Assembly: GCA_013151445.1 (NCBI GenBank)
Contig: JAADIG010000013.1
Span: 1 to 61,202 of the forward strand
From: Actinomycetota bacterium
GTDB lineage: Bacteria > Actinomycetota > Acidimicrobiia > Spongiisociales > UBA5794
Reading direction: 5' to 3'
Length of the DNA: 61,202 nt
In this document: in pieces, positions 9,341 through 18,384 of the stretch
How positions within the stretch are numbered: the first letter of the stretch is position 1
How the letters are laid out: each line of letters opens with the position of its first letter
Position numbers and translations under genes: made by a program
Notes under the pieces: generated by a model
What the model saw: only the letters and a program-made list of their open reading frames with translations
The model's database searches: none
What the model was told of the DNA's origin: nothing

Positions 9341-9358
9341 TGATGGTATGTAGTATGA
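9341..9358 (+). promoter_or_regulatory. Putative operator upstream of the sugar ABC transporter
   Basis: The site TGATGGTATGTAGTATGA matches 16 of 18 bases with 19511–19528, upstream of the hydroxyacid dehydrogenase gene. It lies about 120 bases before the binding-protein start in a 260-base gap between the dehydratase and transporter genes. Repetition upstream of separate units of one cluster suggests a shared regulator, probably the GntR/FCD protein at 18385–19134. Confidence 0.5.
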
Positions 9359-9476
9359 CCTCAGACATCACTACGACTCGGTTCGTCGAACGGGTATCCC
9401 GGACGGAAATGAATCGCTCGTAGTTCTGTCGACGGGATGGCGAGCGGAATATAGGAAGAAGATACTGGAGTGAAAC

Positions 9477-10955
9477 GTGCGAAGTAGACAGTATTTGAGC
9501 TACCGCCGATGGCGATGGATGAGCCTCCTGATCGCGGGAGCGCTTGTTCTCGGGGCTTGTGCCGGTGGAGCGGAAGACACAACAACCACAGCGGGCGAAA
9601 CCGGTGGCGGTGACACAACAACAACCGCAGCACAAGAACCCGAGACGACAACAACGACTACAGCGGCCACCGTTGAGCCGGTGACCTTGCAGATTCAGGC
9701 GTCGAACGCTGAGTATTTAAACGGAGAGATTCAGATCTGGGATATCTTCCAGGCGCAGAACCCGGGTGTCACCATTGACGTGTTCGCGGTGAACGAGGAC
9801 GATCAGGTGGCCTACCGTGCGCGCCGCGCTGGCGGTTACTTCCCAGCGATCGAAGCCCTGGCAATGCCGCAGGTTGATATCGGGACTCAGGACCTCTATG
9901 TCGATCTGCTGACGGTCGACACAGAATGGTTGGATCGATGGCAGTACGACGTGAGAACGGCCGAATCGGAGTTCACTGGTGGAACGGGGTTGCGCTCCCT
10001 GAACCCTCTTTCAGGGTTCTGGTTCACGTGGGTGTACAACGCCGACCTGATGGACAGTTTGGGTCTCGATCCGCGGTCCGTCAAGACGCAGGCCGATTTG
10101 CAGAAGCTTCTGGTAGATGGTCAAGCAGCCGTAGACGCACGTGATGACATCGACTTCTTCTGGGACGTTGGTTATCACGGTTGGGTCTGGTCATCCAACT
10201 ACTTGGGTCTATTCCCACTGCCCTACAAGGACGGCCAACGCGACCCGTACCAGCAAGCATCGTGGTCTGGCGAGATCGAAGACCCGTCCGAGGATCCCTT
10301 CCGGTACACTTTCCAGTACTTCAAGGACGCATATGAGGCAGGATTGTTGCCAGACAGTTTCTGGTTGCGTACGTGGGACGACATGGAGGTCAGCTACATT
10401 GCCGGGAAATCGGTAATGATGCTGCACGGTCCCTGGGTGTGGGACAAGATGCTGTCGGAGAATCCGGATGCCCGGCAATTGGGTATCCCTGCGACGCCGC
10501 CACTTGTCGAGGGTGACCCGTGGATCCAGTATGTGGCGTCGGCACAACTCACGTCGGGGTACCGGATTCCCGTCGAGAACCTGGACTTGCCGGAATGGCC
10601 GATCATCCTCAAGGCGTTCAATTTCTGGAATAGCCCCGAGATTGTAGCGCTACGAGCGGGAGTCAACGGCAGCGCAATGGCATATAATTTCGACGAACCC
10701 TTGGCTCTCGAAGGTCCCCAGTACACGGGGATCTTGCAGGAATTCCAGCCCGGAGGACTGTACGAGGACCTCATCATCACGTCGGCAGCTCCTGGCCAGG
10801 ATGTGATTGCACAGTACAAGAACGAGGATTCAGGAAACTTCTGGGACTGGCAGTGGAGTGACACCTTCGCAGGCGTGGTTCAAGGAGAGATGACAATAGA
10901 CGAAGCCCTGGAATGGTTCCACAACCAGGTCGCCACCGACTACACGATTCCGTAG
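9477..10955 (+). CDS. ABC sugar transporter, extracellular solute-binding lipoprotein
   Basis: This 492-residue protein begins with a basic stretch and hydrophobic core ending in the lipobox LGAC (Cys about 28), so it should be a lipid-anchored binding protein outside the membrane. A Thr/Glu/Gly-rich linker of roughly 40 residues follows, then a family-1-like solute-binding domain rich in Trp and Tyr, as is common in carbohydrate binders. The GTG start sits after AGGAAG and CTGGAG. It is the first gene of an importer with the two permeases downstream. The ligand cannot be told from sequence. Confidence 0.9.
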   Translation: MRSRQYLSYRRWRWMSLLIAGALVLGACAGGAEDTTTTAGETGGGDTTTTAAQEPETTTTTTAATVEPVTLQIQASNAEYLNGEIQIWDIFQAQNPGVTIDVFAVNEDDQVAYRARRAGGYFPAIEALAMPQVDIGTQDLYVDLLTVDTEWLDRWQYDVRTAESEFTGGTGLRSLNPLSGFWFTWVYNADLMDSLGLDPRSVKTQADLQKLLVDGQAAVDARDDIDFFWDVGYHGWVWSSNYLGLFPLPYKDGQRDPYQQASWSGEIEDPSEDPFRYTFQYFKDAYEAGLLPDSFWLRTWDDMEVSYIAGKSVMMLHGPWVWDKMLSENPDARQLGIPATPPLVEGDPWIQYVASAQLTSGYRIPVENLDLPEWPIILKAFNFWNSPEIVALRAGVNGSAMAYNFDEPLALEGPQYTGILQEFQPGGLYEDLIITSAAPGQDVIAQYKNEDSGNFWDWQWSDTFAGVVQGEMTIDEALEWFHNQVATDYTIP

Positions 10956-10976
10956 GAGAATTGCGACAGTTATCGT

Positions 10977-11017
10977 GGAACGTCTCCCGGGGGGAGCAAA
11001 CCCCCGGGAGACGTTCC
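10977..11017 (+). promoter_or_regulatory. Long perfect hairpin between binding-protein and permease genes
   Basis: The arms 10977–10993 and 11001–11017 form a perfect 17 bp GC-rich stem around the 7-base loop GAGCAAA. No T-run follows, so it is not a classical intrinsic terminator. Its place between the binding protein and permeases matches the mRNA-stabilising or transcript-limiting hairpins that keep binding protein in excess over permease, as in malE–malF. That role is inference. Confidence 0.75.
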
Positions 11018-11090
11018 GTGAGCATCAGTTATTCGCCGCCCACGGCATTGCGTGGGCGACAGGCCATCCCTCAACACCAACGGGCACGAA

Positions 11091-12050
11091 ATGCCATCCA
11101 CACAGCAGATTTCATACGGCGACGGCGCACCACCCAAGGTGAAGCGTCGGCTCTCCGCCCGCCAACGCAAGCGCAACAGGCAGGACATCCTTCTCGTGGC
11201 GCCGCAGCTCGCTCTCTTCGTTTTCCTGGTACTTGTCCCGCTGATCGTGGCCTTGCCGTTGTTGTTCTCGGACATGTCTCGATTCGGCGACACTCAGGTC
11301 AACTACATCGGATTCGACAACTTCACACGTCTCTTCACGGATCCGGGCATTGCTTCCGACTATTGGTCAGGGCTGTTGAAAACCGTTCGATTCACGATTC
11401 TGAACTACGCCATGGTCTTCGCCTTTGGTCTCACTCTGGCGCTCCTGATGTACGAGGTGGGGTTCCGTGGTGGACTCTTTACGATGATCTACCTGCCATG
11501 GATGATCTCTGGTCTAGCTGTCGGCTTCATAGCTGTGATGCTGTTCTCCGAGTCGAGCGGAACTGTCAACCTACTTCTGGAGAAGATCGGACTCATTGAC
11601 AAGCCATTCAGCATAAAGAGCGACACGGGCACGACGGTCATTTTGCCTCTCCTGGTCGGCTGGAAGGCTGCAGGATTCAACATGGCCATCTTCCTCGCGG
11701 GTTTGATGAGTATCCCCAAAGATACGATCGAAGCGGCGACGGTCGACGGCGCATCCTACTCGCAACGTCTCACCCGCGTGTACTTTCCCCAGATGGTGCC
11801 ATCCTTCGTAATCGCCACGATATTCGCCCTCGTAGGTTCGTTCAAGGTGTTCGATGAACTCGTAGCGATGGGTGGACTCTCCCAGAACGATGCAGCCGAA
11901 TTCCTATCGATCCTCTTCTTTCGGTGGGGATTCACGGAAAACAAGCTCGCCCTTGCCATGACTCTCGCTGTCATTACATTCGTGCCGCTTACGATCATTT
12001 CGATTGGATTGCAGCGATTCCAGCGACGTGCGACGACCTACCATGACTAG
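11091..12050 (+). CDS. ABC sugar transporter permease (MalF-like)
   Basis: This inner-membrane permease of about 320 residues has six predicted hydrophobic segments, starting with ILLVAPQLALFVFLVLVPL. The conserved EAA-loop that docks the ATPase is seen as EAATVDGASYSQRLTRVYFP, consistent with binding-protein-dependent sugar importers. ATG 11091 is preferred; a GTG at 11052 adds 13 residues. No good ribosome-binding site is visible for either. It is followed 12 bases later by the second permease. Confidence 0.9.
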   Translation: MPSTQQISYGDGAPPKVKRRLSARQRKRNRQDILLVAPQLALFVFLVLVPLIVALPLLFSDMSRFGDTQVNYIGFDNFTRLFTDPGIASDYWSGLLKTVRFTILNYAMVFAFGLTLALLMYEVGFRGGLFTMIYLPWMISGLAVGFIAVMLFSESSGTVNLLLEKIGLIDKPFSIKSDTGTTVILPLLVGWKAAGFNMAIFLAGLMSIPKDTIEAATVDGASYSQRLTRVYFPQMVPSFVIATIFALVGSFKVFDELVAMGGLSQNDAAEFLSILFFRWGFTENKLALAMTLAVITFVPLTIISIGLQRFQRRATTYHD

Positions 12051-12062
12051 ATTCGAGCGCCG

Positions 12063-13205
12063 ATGACCATCGACAACGGGGCAGGCCCCGATGCGGCGAA
12101 GGCCCCTGCTGTAATGGAATCCGACCGAACGGTTGTGCATCGAGGTGTCCGGTCAATGCACAGACAGCGGCGGCTGTTACGTATCGGAATTCTTGCTTTG
12201 ATCGTTCTGTACGTCCTCCTCTCGGTTCTTCCGTTCTATTTCCTATTCGTGCGAACCTTTGTGTCAACAAAGGACTCGACTGATCTGTGGTTGTGGATTC
12301 CCCCTGCCGAGCAGGTGAACATGAACGCGAACGTCGGTAACCTGTCTGTCTACCTGAATCTCGACATCGGCGACCTCAAGGAGCAATGGGACATACCTCC
12401 TACCGAATACCTGGATCCTCGTTGGAATCTGAACCGGGTATCGGAGGAGTACGGCGTTCCGGAACAAACGATTCGAGATACTTTGCGGCCTCACGGCCGC
12501 TTCAATGGCTGGATTGTATTGTTGGGTAATTCAGACTTCTGGACTGCCACATTGCGAACAATATTGGTTGCAGGCCTGGGCATCATTGGCATCAACGTAC
12601 TCGGTATTATGACCGGCACTGGACTCGCCGGGCTTCGGCACCGATTCCATAGGCTGATCTATGCCACTTTCTTGCTTGAGATCGTGATTCCACCTTTTCT
12701 GATCTTGCTGCCGCAGTTCCTCTTGGTAAACAAGATCCAGGCTCTGATTCCTGGCGCAAGCCAGCCCGGGTTGGTGCGGGACGTCAGCCAGCTGGCTGTG
12801 ATCGTGGGACTGTATATCAAGGGTGGAGCACTGTCGACGATGATATTCACGTCGTCAATCGGGGCTATTCCGCGCGAACTCGAGGAAGCGGCAGAGATCG
12901 ACGGTGCGAGCCGCTGGCAGTACATACGGCACGTCCTGCTGCCGCTCATGAAGGTCCCGATTGCTGGATTGACCGTGATCATGTTGCCGTTCTTTTGGAA
13001 CGACTTCTTGCAGCCATTTGTATACCTCGATTCGGGAAACACGACACTACAACCACTTATCCAGTCCTTTACAGGGCAATACACCACCAACTTCCGTATC
13101 GTCTACACCGGTGTGTTCGTATCGATCCTGCCGCTTGTAGTCATCTACTTCCTATTCCGCAAGTGGTTCATCTCCGGTGTCTTGGAAGGAGCAGTGAAGG
13201 GATGA
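12063..13205 (+). CDS. ABC sugar transporter permease (MalG-like) with enlarged external loop
   Basis: At 380 residues it is about 100 longer than typical MalG-type permeases. The extra length lies between the first membrane segment (IGILALIVLYVLLSVLPFYF) and the second: a soluble stretch of roughly 100 residues including EQWDIPPTEYLDPRWNLNRV and YGVPEQTIRDTLRPH. The EAA-loop EEAAEIDGASRWQYIRHVLLP is intact. The insert should face outside, near the binding protein. No ABC ATPase gene follows; a shared MsmK/UgpC-type ATPase elsewhere is likely. Confidence 0.9.
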   Translation: MTIDNGAGPDAAKAPAVMESDRTVVHRGVRSMHRQRRLLRIGILALIVLYVLLSVLPFYFLFVRTFVSTKDSTDLWLWIPPAEQVNMNANVGNLSVYLNLDIGDLKEQWDIPPTEYLDPRWNLNRVSEEYGVPEQTIRDTLRPHGRFNGWIVLLGNSDFWTATLRTILVAGLGIIGINVLGIMTGTGLAGLRHRFHRLIYATFLLEIVIPPFLILLPQFLLVNKIQALIPGASQPGLVRDVSQLAVIVGLYIKGGALSTMIFTSSIGAIPRELEEAAEIDGASRWQYIRHVLLPLMKVPIAGLTVIMLPFFWNDFLQPFVYLDSGNTTLQPLIQSFTGQYTTNFRIVYTGVFVSILPLVVIYFLFRKWFISGVLEGAVKG

Positions 13206-13355
13206 CCAGGTATTGTCGTGCGTACGTCGGAGCCAGAGCCTCGGCCACGCGAAACAAGAAGGTCGGGAGACGGCAGTGGAAAACCGGCGCCGTGGAACGC
13301 GACCTCGCCGCGTCCGGAGGATTAAACGGCCCGCCGAGGGCCAGTCGGATACGAG

Positions 13356-14429
13356 ATGTCAACTAGAACGACGGCCGGACATCCTGCAGCCATCTCTTTG
13401 AGCCCACTACGCGGCATCCTCGTTGGCTGTGGATACATTGCGACCCAGCAGCTTGACGCCTGGAGCCAGATAGACGAGGTTGAGATAGTTGCCCTCGTCG
13501 ATGTGGACGAGGCGAAGGCTCGTTTCCAAGCTGACAGGTGCGGAATATCCGCTACATACTCCGATCTCTCCTCAGCGCTTGAGAAACACAATGTCGACTT
13601 CGTAGACATTGCGACCCCTCCGCCGACTCATCTCGACCTTGTCCGAATCAGTGTCGAGGCCGGAGCGCACGTTCTGTGCCAGAAACCACTCGCCCCCAGC
13701 CTCGGAGAGATCGACGAAATGGTCGATATCGCCGACGATGCTGGGGTGCAGTTGGTTGTGAACGAGAACATGCGTTTCCAACCCTGGTTTCTCAGAATGA
13801 AGGAACTCATAGAGCCGGGTCCGATCGGCAGACCATTCTATGTCCACTGGAGCAGCAGGGCGCGGCTGACAATGCCGGCTGTGAGGTTTGACGATCAGCC
13901 GTATTTCGCGACGATGCCGAGACTCGCGATCTACGAACTGGGCGTTCACTTCTTTGACACAATGCGTTTCCTTTTCGGTGAGCCACTGGCCCTATCGGCC
14001 GCGTTGGGCAGGGCCAGTTCTGACATAGCTGGCGAGGACCACGCCGCGGTTCTCGTCAGCTACGATGACCTCATCGCCATCATGGATATCTCGTGGGCAT
14101 CGATCCCCACCTATTCGCTGACGGACGCCGTAAGTTGGGCTGTCGCCACGGTCGAAGGCGAGGGTGGAACAATGCACCTGTCGATCGATGGTCGGCTCCG
14201 GGTCATCACGGACGACTCGGACGAGGTCTTTGAATTCGGATCCGACCCAATCGGCGACAGCTTCATCGACATGCAGAGACGATTTGTGCAATGTGTGTCG
14301 TCTGGCGTCGACTGTGAAACGTCGGCACGTGAGTACGCCAAGACGATGGAACTCGTTTTCGGTTCGTACGCATCAGCCGCGGACCAGCAGGTATATCGTG
14401 TGGGCGAAGACCGTGGCGGTCTCCTGTGA
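13356..14429 (+). CDS. Gfo/Idh/MocA-family oxidoreductase
   Basis: This 357-residue NAD(P)-dependent sugar or inositol dehydrogenase-like protein has an N-terminal Rossmann fold (GILVGCGYIATQQL), DIATPPPTHLD and a CQKPLAPS motif that replaces the common EKP signature. The C-terminal alpha/beta domain includes IYELGVHFFDTMRFLFG, where Asp and His of the family's catalytic region occur. It lies 150 bases after the permeases on the same strand and probably oxidises or epimerises the imported sugar or its acid. The substrate is unknown. Confidence 0.88.
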   Translation: MSTRTTAGHPAAISLSPLRGILVGCGYIATQQLDAWSQIDEVEIVALVDVDEAKARFQADRCGISATYSDLSSALEKHNVDFVDIATPPPTHLDLVRISVEAGAHVLCQKPLAPSLGEIDEMVDIADDAGVQLVVNENMRFQPWFLRMKELIEPGPIGRPFYVHWSSRARLTMPAVRFDDQPYFATMPRLAIYELGVHFFDTMRFLFGEPLALSAALGRASSDIAGEDHAAVLVSYDDLIAIMDISWASIPTYSLTDAVSWAVATVEGEGGTMHLSIDGRLRVITDDSDEVFEFGSDPIGDSFIDMQRRFVQCVSSGVDCETSAREYAKTMELVFGSYASAADQQVYRVGEDRGGLL

Positions 14430-14601
14430 CTCAGCCATGTTCGAGCGACACTTCACAACCGCTCCCAGCTAGATCGCGACCGTGGGTTGCCGAACCGAGA
14501 TCCAACGTTCGCGCGGAACTGGTAGCTATGACGTGCCCTCTCGACTCTGGATCACAACAAACACACAAGTACGTCTTGATAGAGTCAGAGATGTGGTCGC
14601 G

Positions 14602-15699
14602 ATGATATCAGCCGAAGGGTATTTCCCACTTTCGGAATCAGCTGGCGGCTGGCGGCAGATCACAGGCGATGACCAACTTATGGACATCGCCGGAATATCG
14701 GGTCATCTCCTGAGAGGCGTTGCAGACAGTCAGCAACGCACGCATGCCGGTTTCTTGTGGTCAATCGTGGTTGTTCTCCGCGGACACGTCGTTCTAGAGG
14801 TTCATTCGCCTGCCGTCCTGGCGTCGACAAGGTTCGATCTGTGGTCCGGCACCAAGTCCTTTACTGCAACGGCCTGGGGGATCTTGCTGGACAGTTTGCG
14901 ACGCGATCTACCAATGGGGGAAGCGCTGTCCCTGGACGACCCAATCTACGACCTAATTCCGGGTGGCATCCCACTCACGGATCCCAACAAGGCAGATATC
15001 ACCCTGAGGCATCTCCTCTCCATGACGTCAGGCATACCCGGAGAGAAGAGCGGTCTCCACAACACACCCACCTCCGCCAGCGCCGGTGCCTTCGAGCATG
15101 CGCTGGGCCGAAGCCCGAATCGACATGGAAAGTGGGCGGCCGAACTGTCCAGCACACCCGGGACCGCATGGGATTACAGCGATCCTGCGTATCTCCACCT
15201 ATCCCCTCTTTTCAAAGTGGTTGCTGGTTGTGAAATAGCCGAATATATGCAGACTCAGGTCTTTGCGCCCATCGGCGTGGAACAGGCTTCTTGGGACGCC
15301 CAGGGCGGCGGCGATCTGGCTGGCCCGCACACCGTAGCGCAGACGGGCCTGCATGTATCAGTCCGAGATTTGGCACGTTTCGGTTACTTGATGTTGCACC
15401 GCGGCGTGTGGGGCGACCGGCGCCTTGTCCCGGATTGGTGGATTGATGAGTCAACAAGGCCTTCGCAGCCGCATAACCCCGAGTACGGCCTTGGTTGGTG
15501 GGTCAACTCCGGAGGAACGACCTGGCCCAGCGCACCGTTAGACACATTTGCCTTGGCCGGGATGTTGTCGAACCGTTGTTACGTACTGCCGTCGCTTGAA
15601 CTTGTGATTGCCCGTGTAGGCAACGGACCACAATCGTGGAATGATCGTGAACTGCTCGACGGTGTGCTTGGTGCGATGGAACCGAATGCGCAGACCTGA
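14602..15699 (+). CDS. CubicO/beta-lactamase-family serine hydrolase
   Basis: This class C beta-lactamase-fold protein is about 365 residues long from ATG 14602; a GTG at 14482 would add 40 residues without clear homology. The catalytic SxxK is WSGTKSFT, the tyrosine motif is YSDPAY, and a C-terminal GLGWWVNSGG stands for the HxG/KTG region. There is no signal peptide, so it is probably a cytoplasmic esterase or lactonase rather than a resistance enzyme. In this cluster it could open a lactone or remove an acyl group. Confidence 0.82.
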   Translation: MISAEGYFPLSESAGGWRQITGDDQLMDIAGISGHLLRGVADSQQRTHAGFLWSIVVVLRGHVVLEVHSPAVLASTRFDLWSGTKSFTATAWGILLDSLRRDLPMGEALSLDDPIYDLIPGGIPLTDPNKADITLRHLLSMTSGIPGEKSGLHNTPTSASAGAFEHALGRSPNRHGKWAAELSSTPGTAWDYSDPAYLHLSPLFKVVAGCEIAEYMQTQVFAPIGVEQASWDAQGGGDLAGPHTVAQTGLHVSVRDLARFGYLMLHRGVWGDRRLVPDWWIDESTRPSQPHNPEYGLGWWVNSGGTTWPSAPLDTFALAGMLSNRCYVLPSLELVIARVGNGPQSWNDRELLDGVLGAMEPNAQT

Positions 15700-15798
15700 C
15701 GAATCAGCTCGACAAGCCGACGGTTTTGCCAACATTGCCCGGCTCGGCCGGCTCGACCCTTGACCTTGGACACGAACGTCACGGAAAGGACGTACTCG

Positions 15799-17163
15799 AT
15801 GCCAGTGATGACTATTTCTGATGCAGAATACGACGAACGTATCGATCGGCTGAGAGACGAATTGCGTTCTCGCAACATCGATGCGGCCGTGATCTATGGA
15901 GACGAACGTTCGTACGAGAACGTGAGGTACCTATGTGGTTTTGCACCGATATTCGAGATGGTACTGCTGATCGTGTCGGTCGACGAGGACAATCCGCTCC
16001 TTGTTACAGGGCTTGAGGGTGCTGACAGCGCAGTGTTGCAAACACACGGGATTCGAATTCTCTCGTATCCGCCCTTCACCGTTCAAGGGATGGTTTCCGC
16101 CGAGCCAGTAGACCTTGGTGATCTCCTTGCTATCGGTGGTATCCGCAGCGGCAACCGGGTCGCCACCATCGGGACGCGGTACTTCAGCGCTCACGACATG
16201 CGTGCGCCGCTGGCTGCCCACGCTGTGCCTCACTTTGTCGTGCAATCGATCATCGAGATGGCAGGTAACGAGAACCTCGTGGTCAACGCTTCCGACCTTA
16301 TGACCGATTCCGAGCGGGGTCTTCGGATAAGGAAAAGCGCGGCCGAGATAGTCATACTCGAGGCCGCGAACGACCTCGCCACGACGGGCCTCAAGGCGAT
16401 GCAAGCAGCTGTTCAACCAGGAATCACCGAAACGGAACTACTAGGCATAGCGTTGTCGGCCGCACCTACGCGGGTCTTTTCCTACTGGCCGATCATCCAT
16501 CTCGGCACAGATCGACAGATGGCGGGAATGGATGGTCCGGGTGACTATGTTGCGAAGGCGGGCGAAAGCTGCATGCTGTACTACCCACCGACCGTCAACG
16601 GATACTGTGCGAATGTCGGACGCGTCCAGGTACTCGCTGCCGGTCCCCGCGATCTCCCGCCGTCCAGACGCGACATCGTGCCTGATCTATTCTCGCCAAT
16701 CTTCTCCGGCTATGTTGCTTTGTTACGTGAATTGCGGCTTGGCGTGTCTGGTGACCGCCTATGGCATGCAGCGACGCAGCCGATCGTTTCAGCAGGACTT
16801 GCTACCGGCTACGAACCGGCTTCCCATGTTGGTCTTGGCGAGTGGGAGAATACGTTCGTCCAGCAAGAATCTAGAGTTCGGACAGCCTCTGGGATGGTAC
16901 TGCAGGCCGACTTCACTGTGGTCTCGGACAACCCATCCCACGGCGTAGGACAGATCGAGGACGGGTTTGCACTCGCAGACCACCAACTCCGCGACGAGAT
17001 CGAGCAACTTGATGCCGGTATGTGGGCACGGGTGTGCGAGCGTCGGGCCCGACTGGCGGATAGGAATATCTATCTCGACGAGAGTGTCTTACCGCTTGGG
17101 GACCTGGCGGGTAGGTGGGCGCCGTATCTCCTCGACCCTACCAACGAGCTCTGGCCTGACTGA
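15799..17163 (+). CDS. M24-fold (creatinase/prolidase-like) protein without metal ligands
   Basis: This 454-residue protein has a creatinase N-terminal domain (VIYGDERSYENVRYLCGF) and a pita-bread C-terminal domain. ATG 15799 follows GGAAAGGA and is preferred over TTG 15760. The positions that bind two metals in M24 peptidases look replaced: the first Asp region reads YYPPTVNGYCANVGRV, and the region before the last Glu reads MVLQADFTV. A lone His remains in SHVGLGEWENTF. It is therefore more like creatinase, which hydrolyses a C–N bond without metal, than like an aminopeptidase. Confidence 0.8.
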   Translation: MPVMTISDAEYDERIDRLRDELRSRNIDAAVIYGDERSYENVRYLCGFAPIFEMVLLIVSVDEDNPLLVTGLEGADSAVLQTHGIRILSYPPFTVQGMVSAEPVDLGDLLAIGGIRSGNRVATIGTRYFSAHDMRAPLAAHAVPHFVVQSIIEMAGNENLVVNASDLMTDSERGLRIRKSAAEIVILEAANDLATTGLKAMQAAVQPGITETELLGIALSAAPTRVFSYWPIIHLGTDRQMAGMDGPGDYVAKAGESCMLYYPPTVNGYCANVGRVQVLAAGPRDLPPSRRDIVPDLFSPIFSGYVALLRELRLGVSGDRLWHAATQPIVSAGLATGYEPASHVGLGEWENTFVQQESRVRTASGMVLQADFTVVSDNPSHGVGQIEDGFALADHQLRDEIEQLDAGMWARVCERRARLADRNIYLDESVLPLGDLAGRWAPYLLDPTNELWPD

Positions 17164-17243
17164 CTTGCTGGATCCAGGCAACGCGATCGCTCAGCAGTTT
17201 GCCCGAATTGATGATGTTGGCAGGCGTTTGGGTTGTCCGCCGC

Positions 17244-18311
17244 TCAGAGTTCCAGTCGCTCGGCAACGGCGGCCACGAGGTCTCCGATCTCCGCTGTGGG
17301 AGGAGGCTCGGTCTGGTTGAGTGTTTCTTCACCAAGAGAGAGAACGGCGACTACAGCCTCCTCGACCATCTGAGCGGCCTCCACCTCTCCGAGATCGGCC
17401 AGGCACAATCCTCCAGCAAGAATCGCACCTATAGGGTTTGCTATGCCCTTTCCCGCAATGTCCGGCGCCGATCCATGAATCGGTTCGAAAGACCCAGGCA
17501 TTTCAGATGACGGACTAAGGCTCGCGCTCGGCGCGAGTCCGATCCCTCCAGTTACGGCGGCGCCCAGATCGGTGATGATGTCTCCGAACATCGAGTCTGT
17601 CACGATGACATCGAACCGTTCAGGTTGCGTTACAAGGTAGAGACAAGCAGCATCTATGTTCACGTAATCAACCTGCACGTCCGAGAATTCCTCTGCCAAT
17701 TCGTCGACGACGCGAGTCCAGAGAGACCCGGCATAACCCAGAACGTTCGTCTTGTGAAACATCGTCAGACGGCCGTCTCTGACCTGCGCCCGCTCGAATC
17801 CGACACGCACGAGACGTTCGACGCCGAAGTAGGTATTGACCGACTCCTGCGTCGCGACCTCGGCGGGAGTTCCGCGGTAGCTTATGCCACCGGCCCCTCC
17901 GTACAGGCCTTCGATATTCTCTCGTAACACGATCATGTCACATCGATCGGTCGTGATATCCGCGACCGGAGATGTAACACCAGGCAGTAGCCGGACGGGT
18001 CTTACGTTCACGTATTGGTCAAGTCGCGTGCGAAGCGCAAGAATGATGCCACGTTCGAGCACACCAACCGGAACGCCGGGCGTCCCAAGGGCGCCGAGCA
18101 GTATTGCGTCATGTCCTCTTAGCTCAGTAAGAACCGATTCAGGCAACAGTTCACCGGTCCGTAGGAACCGCTCTCCGCCCAAGTTGTACTCCGTGAAGTT
18201 CAAACGAAGATTGAATCTGGTGGCGACGACAGCCAGGACCTTGCATTCTTCGGCTACCACCTCCGGTCCGATGCCGTCTCCACCCAAGACCGCTATGTCG
18301 TACGACTTCAT
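17244..18311 (-). CDS. Isopropylmalate/tartrate dehydrogenase-family enzyme
   Basis: This 355-residue beta-decarboxylating dehydrogenase has LGGDGIGPEVV at the N-terminus, LRTRLDQYVNVRPVRLLPG and RENIEGLYGG for substrate binding, MFHKTNV with the catalytic Lys, DSMFGDIITDLGAAVTG with the metal Asp residues, and EPIHGSAPDIAGKGIANP for NAD. It oxidises a 2-hydroxy acid such as 3-isopropylmalate, D-malate or tartrate. There are no leuCD genes beside it, and the catabolic setting favours a tartrate, D-malate or similar substrate. It is followed on the minus strand by no other gene. Confidence 0.87.
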   Translation of the reverse strand: MKSYDIAVLGGDGIGPEVVAEECKVLAVVATRFNLRLNFTEYNLGGERFLRTGELLPESVLTELRGHDAILLGALGTPGVPVGVLERGIILALRTRLDQYVNVRPVRLLPGVTSPVADITTDRCDMIVLRENIEGLYGGAGGISYRGTPAEVATQESVNTYFGVERLVRVGFERAQVRDGRLTMFHKTNVLGYAGSLWTRVVDELAEEFSDVQVDYVNIDAACLYLVTQPERFDVIVTDSMFGDIITDLGAAVTGGIGLAPSASLSPSSEMPGSFEPIHGSAPDIAGKGIANPIGAILAGGLCLADLGEVEAAQMVEEAVVAVLSLGEETLNQTEPPPTAEIGDLVAAVAERLEL

Positions 18312-18384
18312 TCGCGCTCTCCTGGGAAGCTTCGTGTGGGTCTGCAGACCCGCGAACGCGGGCTTCGGTGTCTTGAGACGTCGA

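Noticed and set aside
17244-18311. leuB of leucine synthesis
   Set aside because: No leuA, leuC or leuD is near and the context is catabolic; the family assignment stands but the gene symbol does not.
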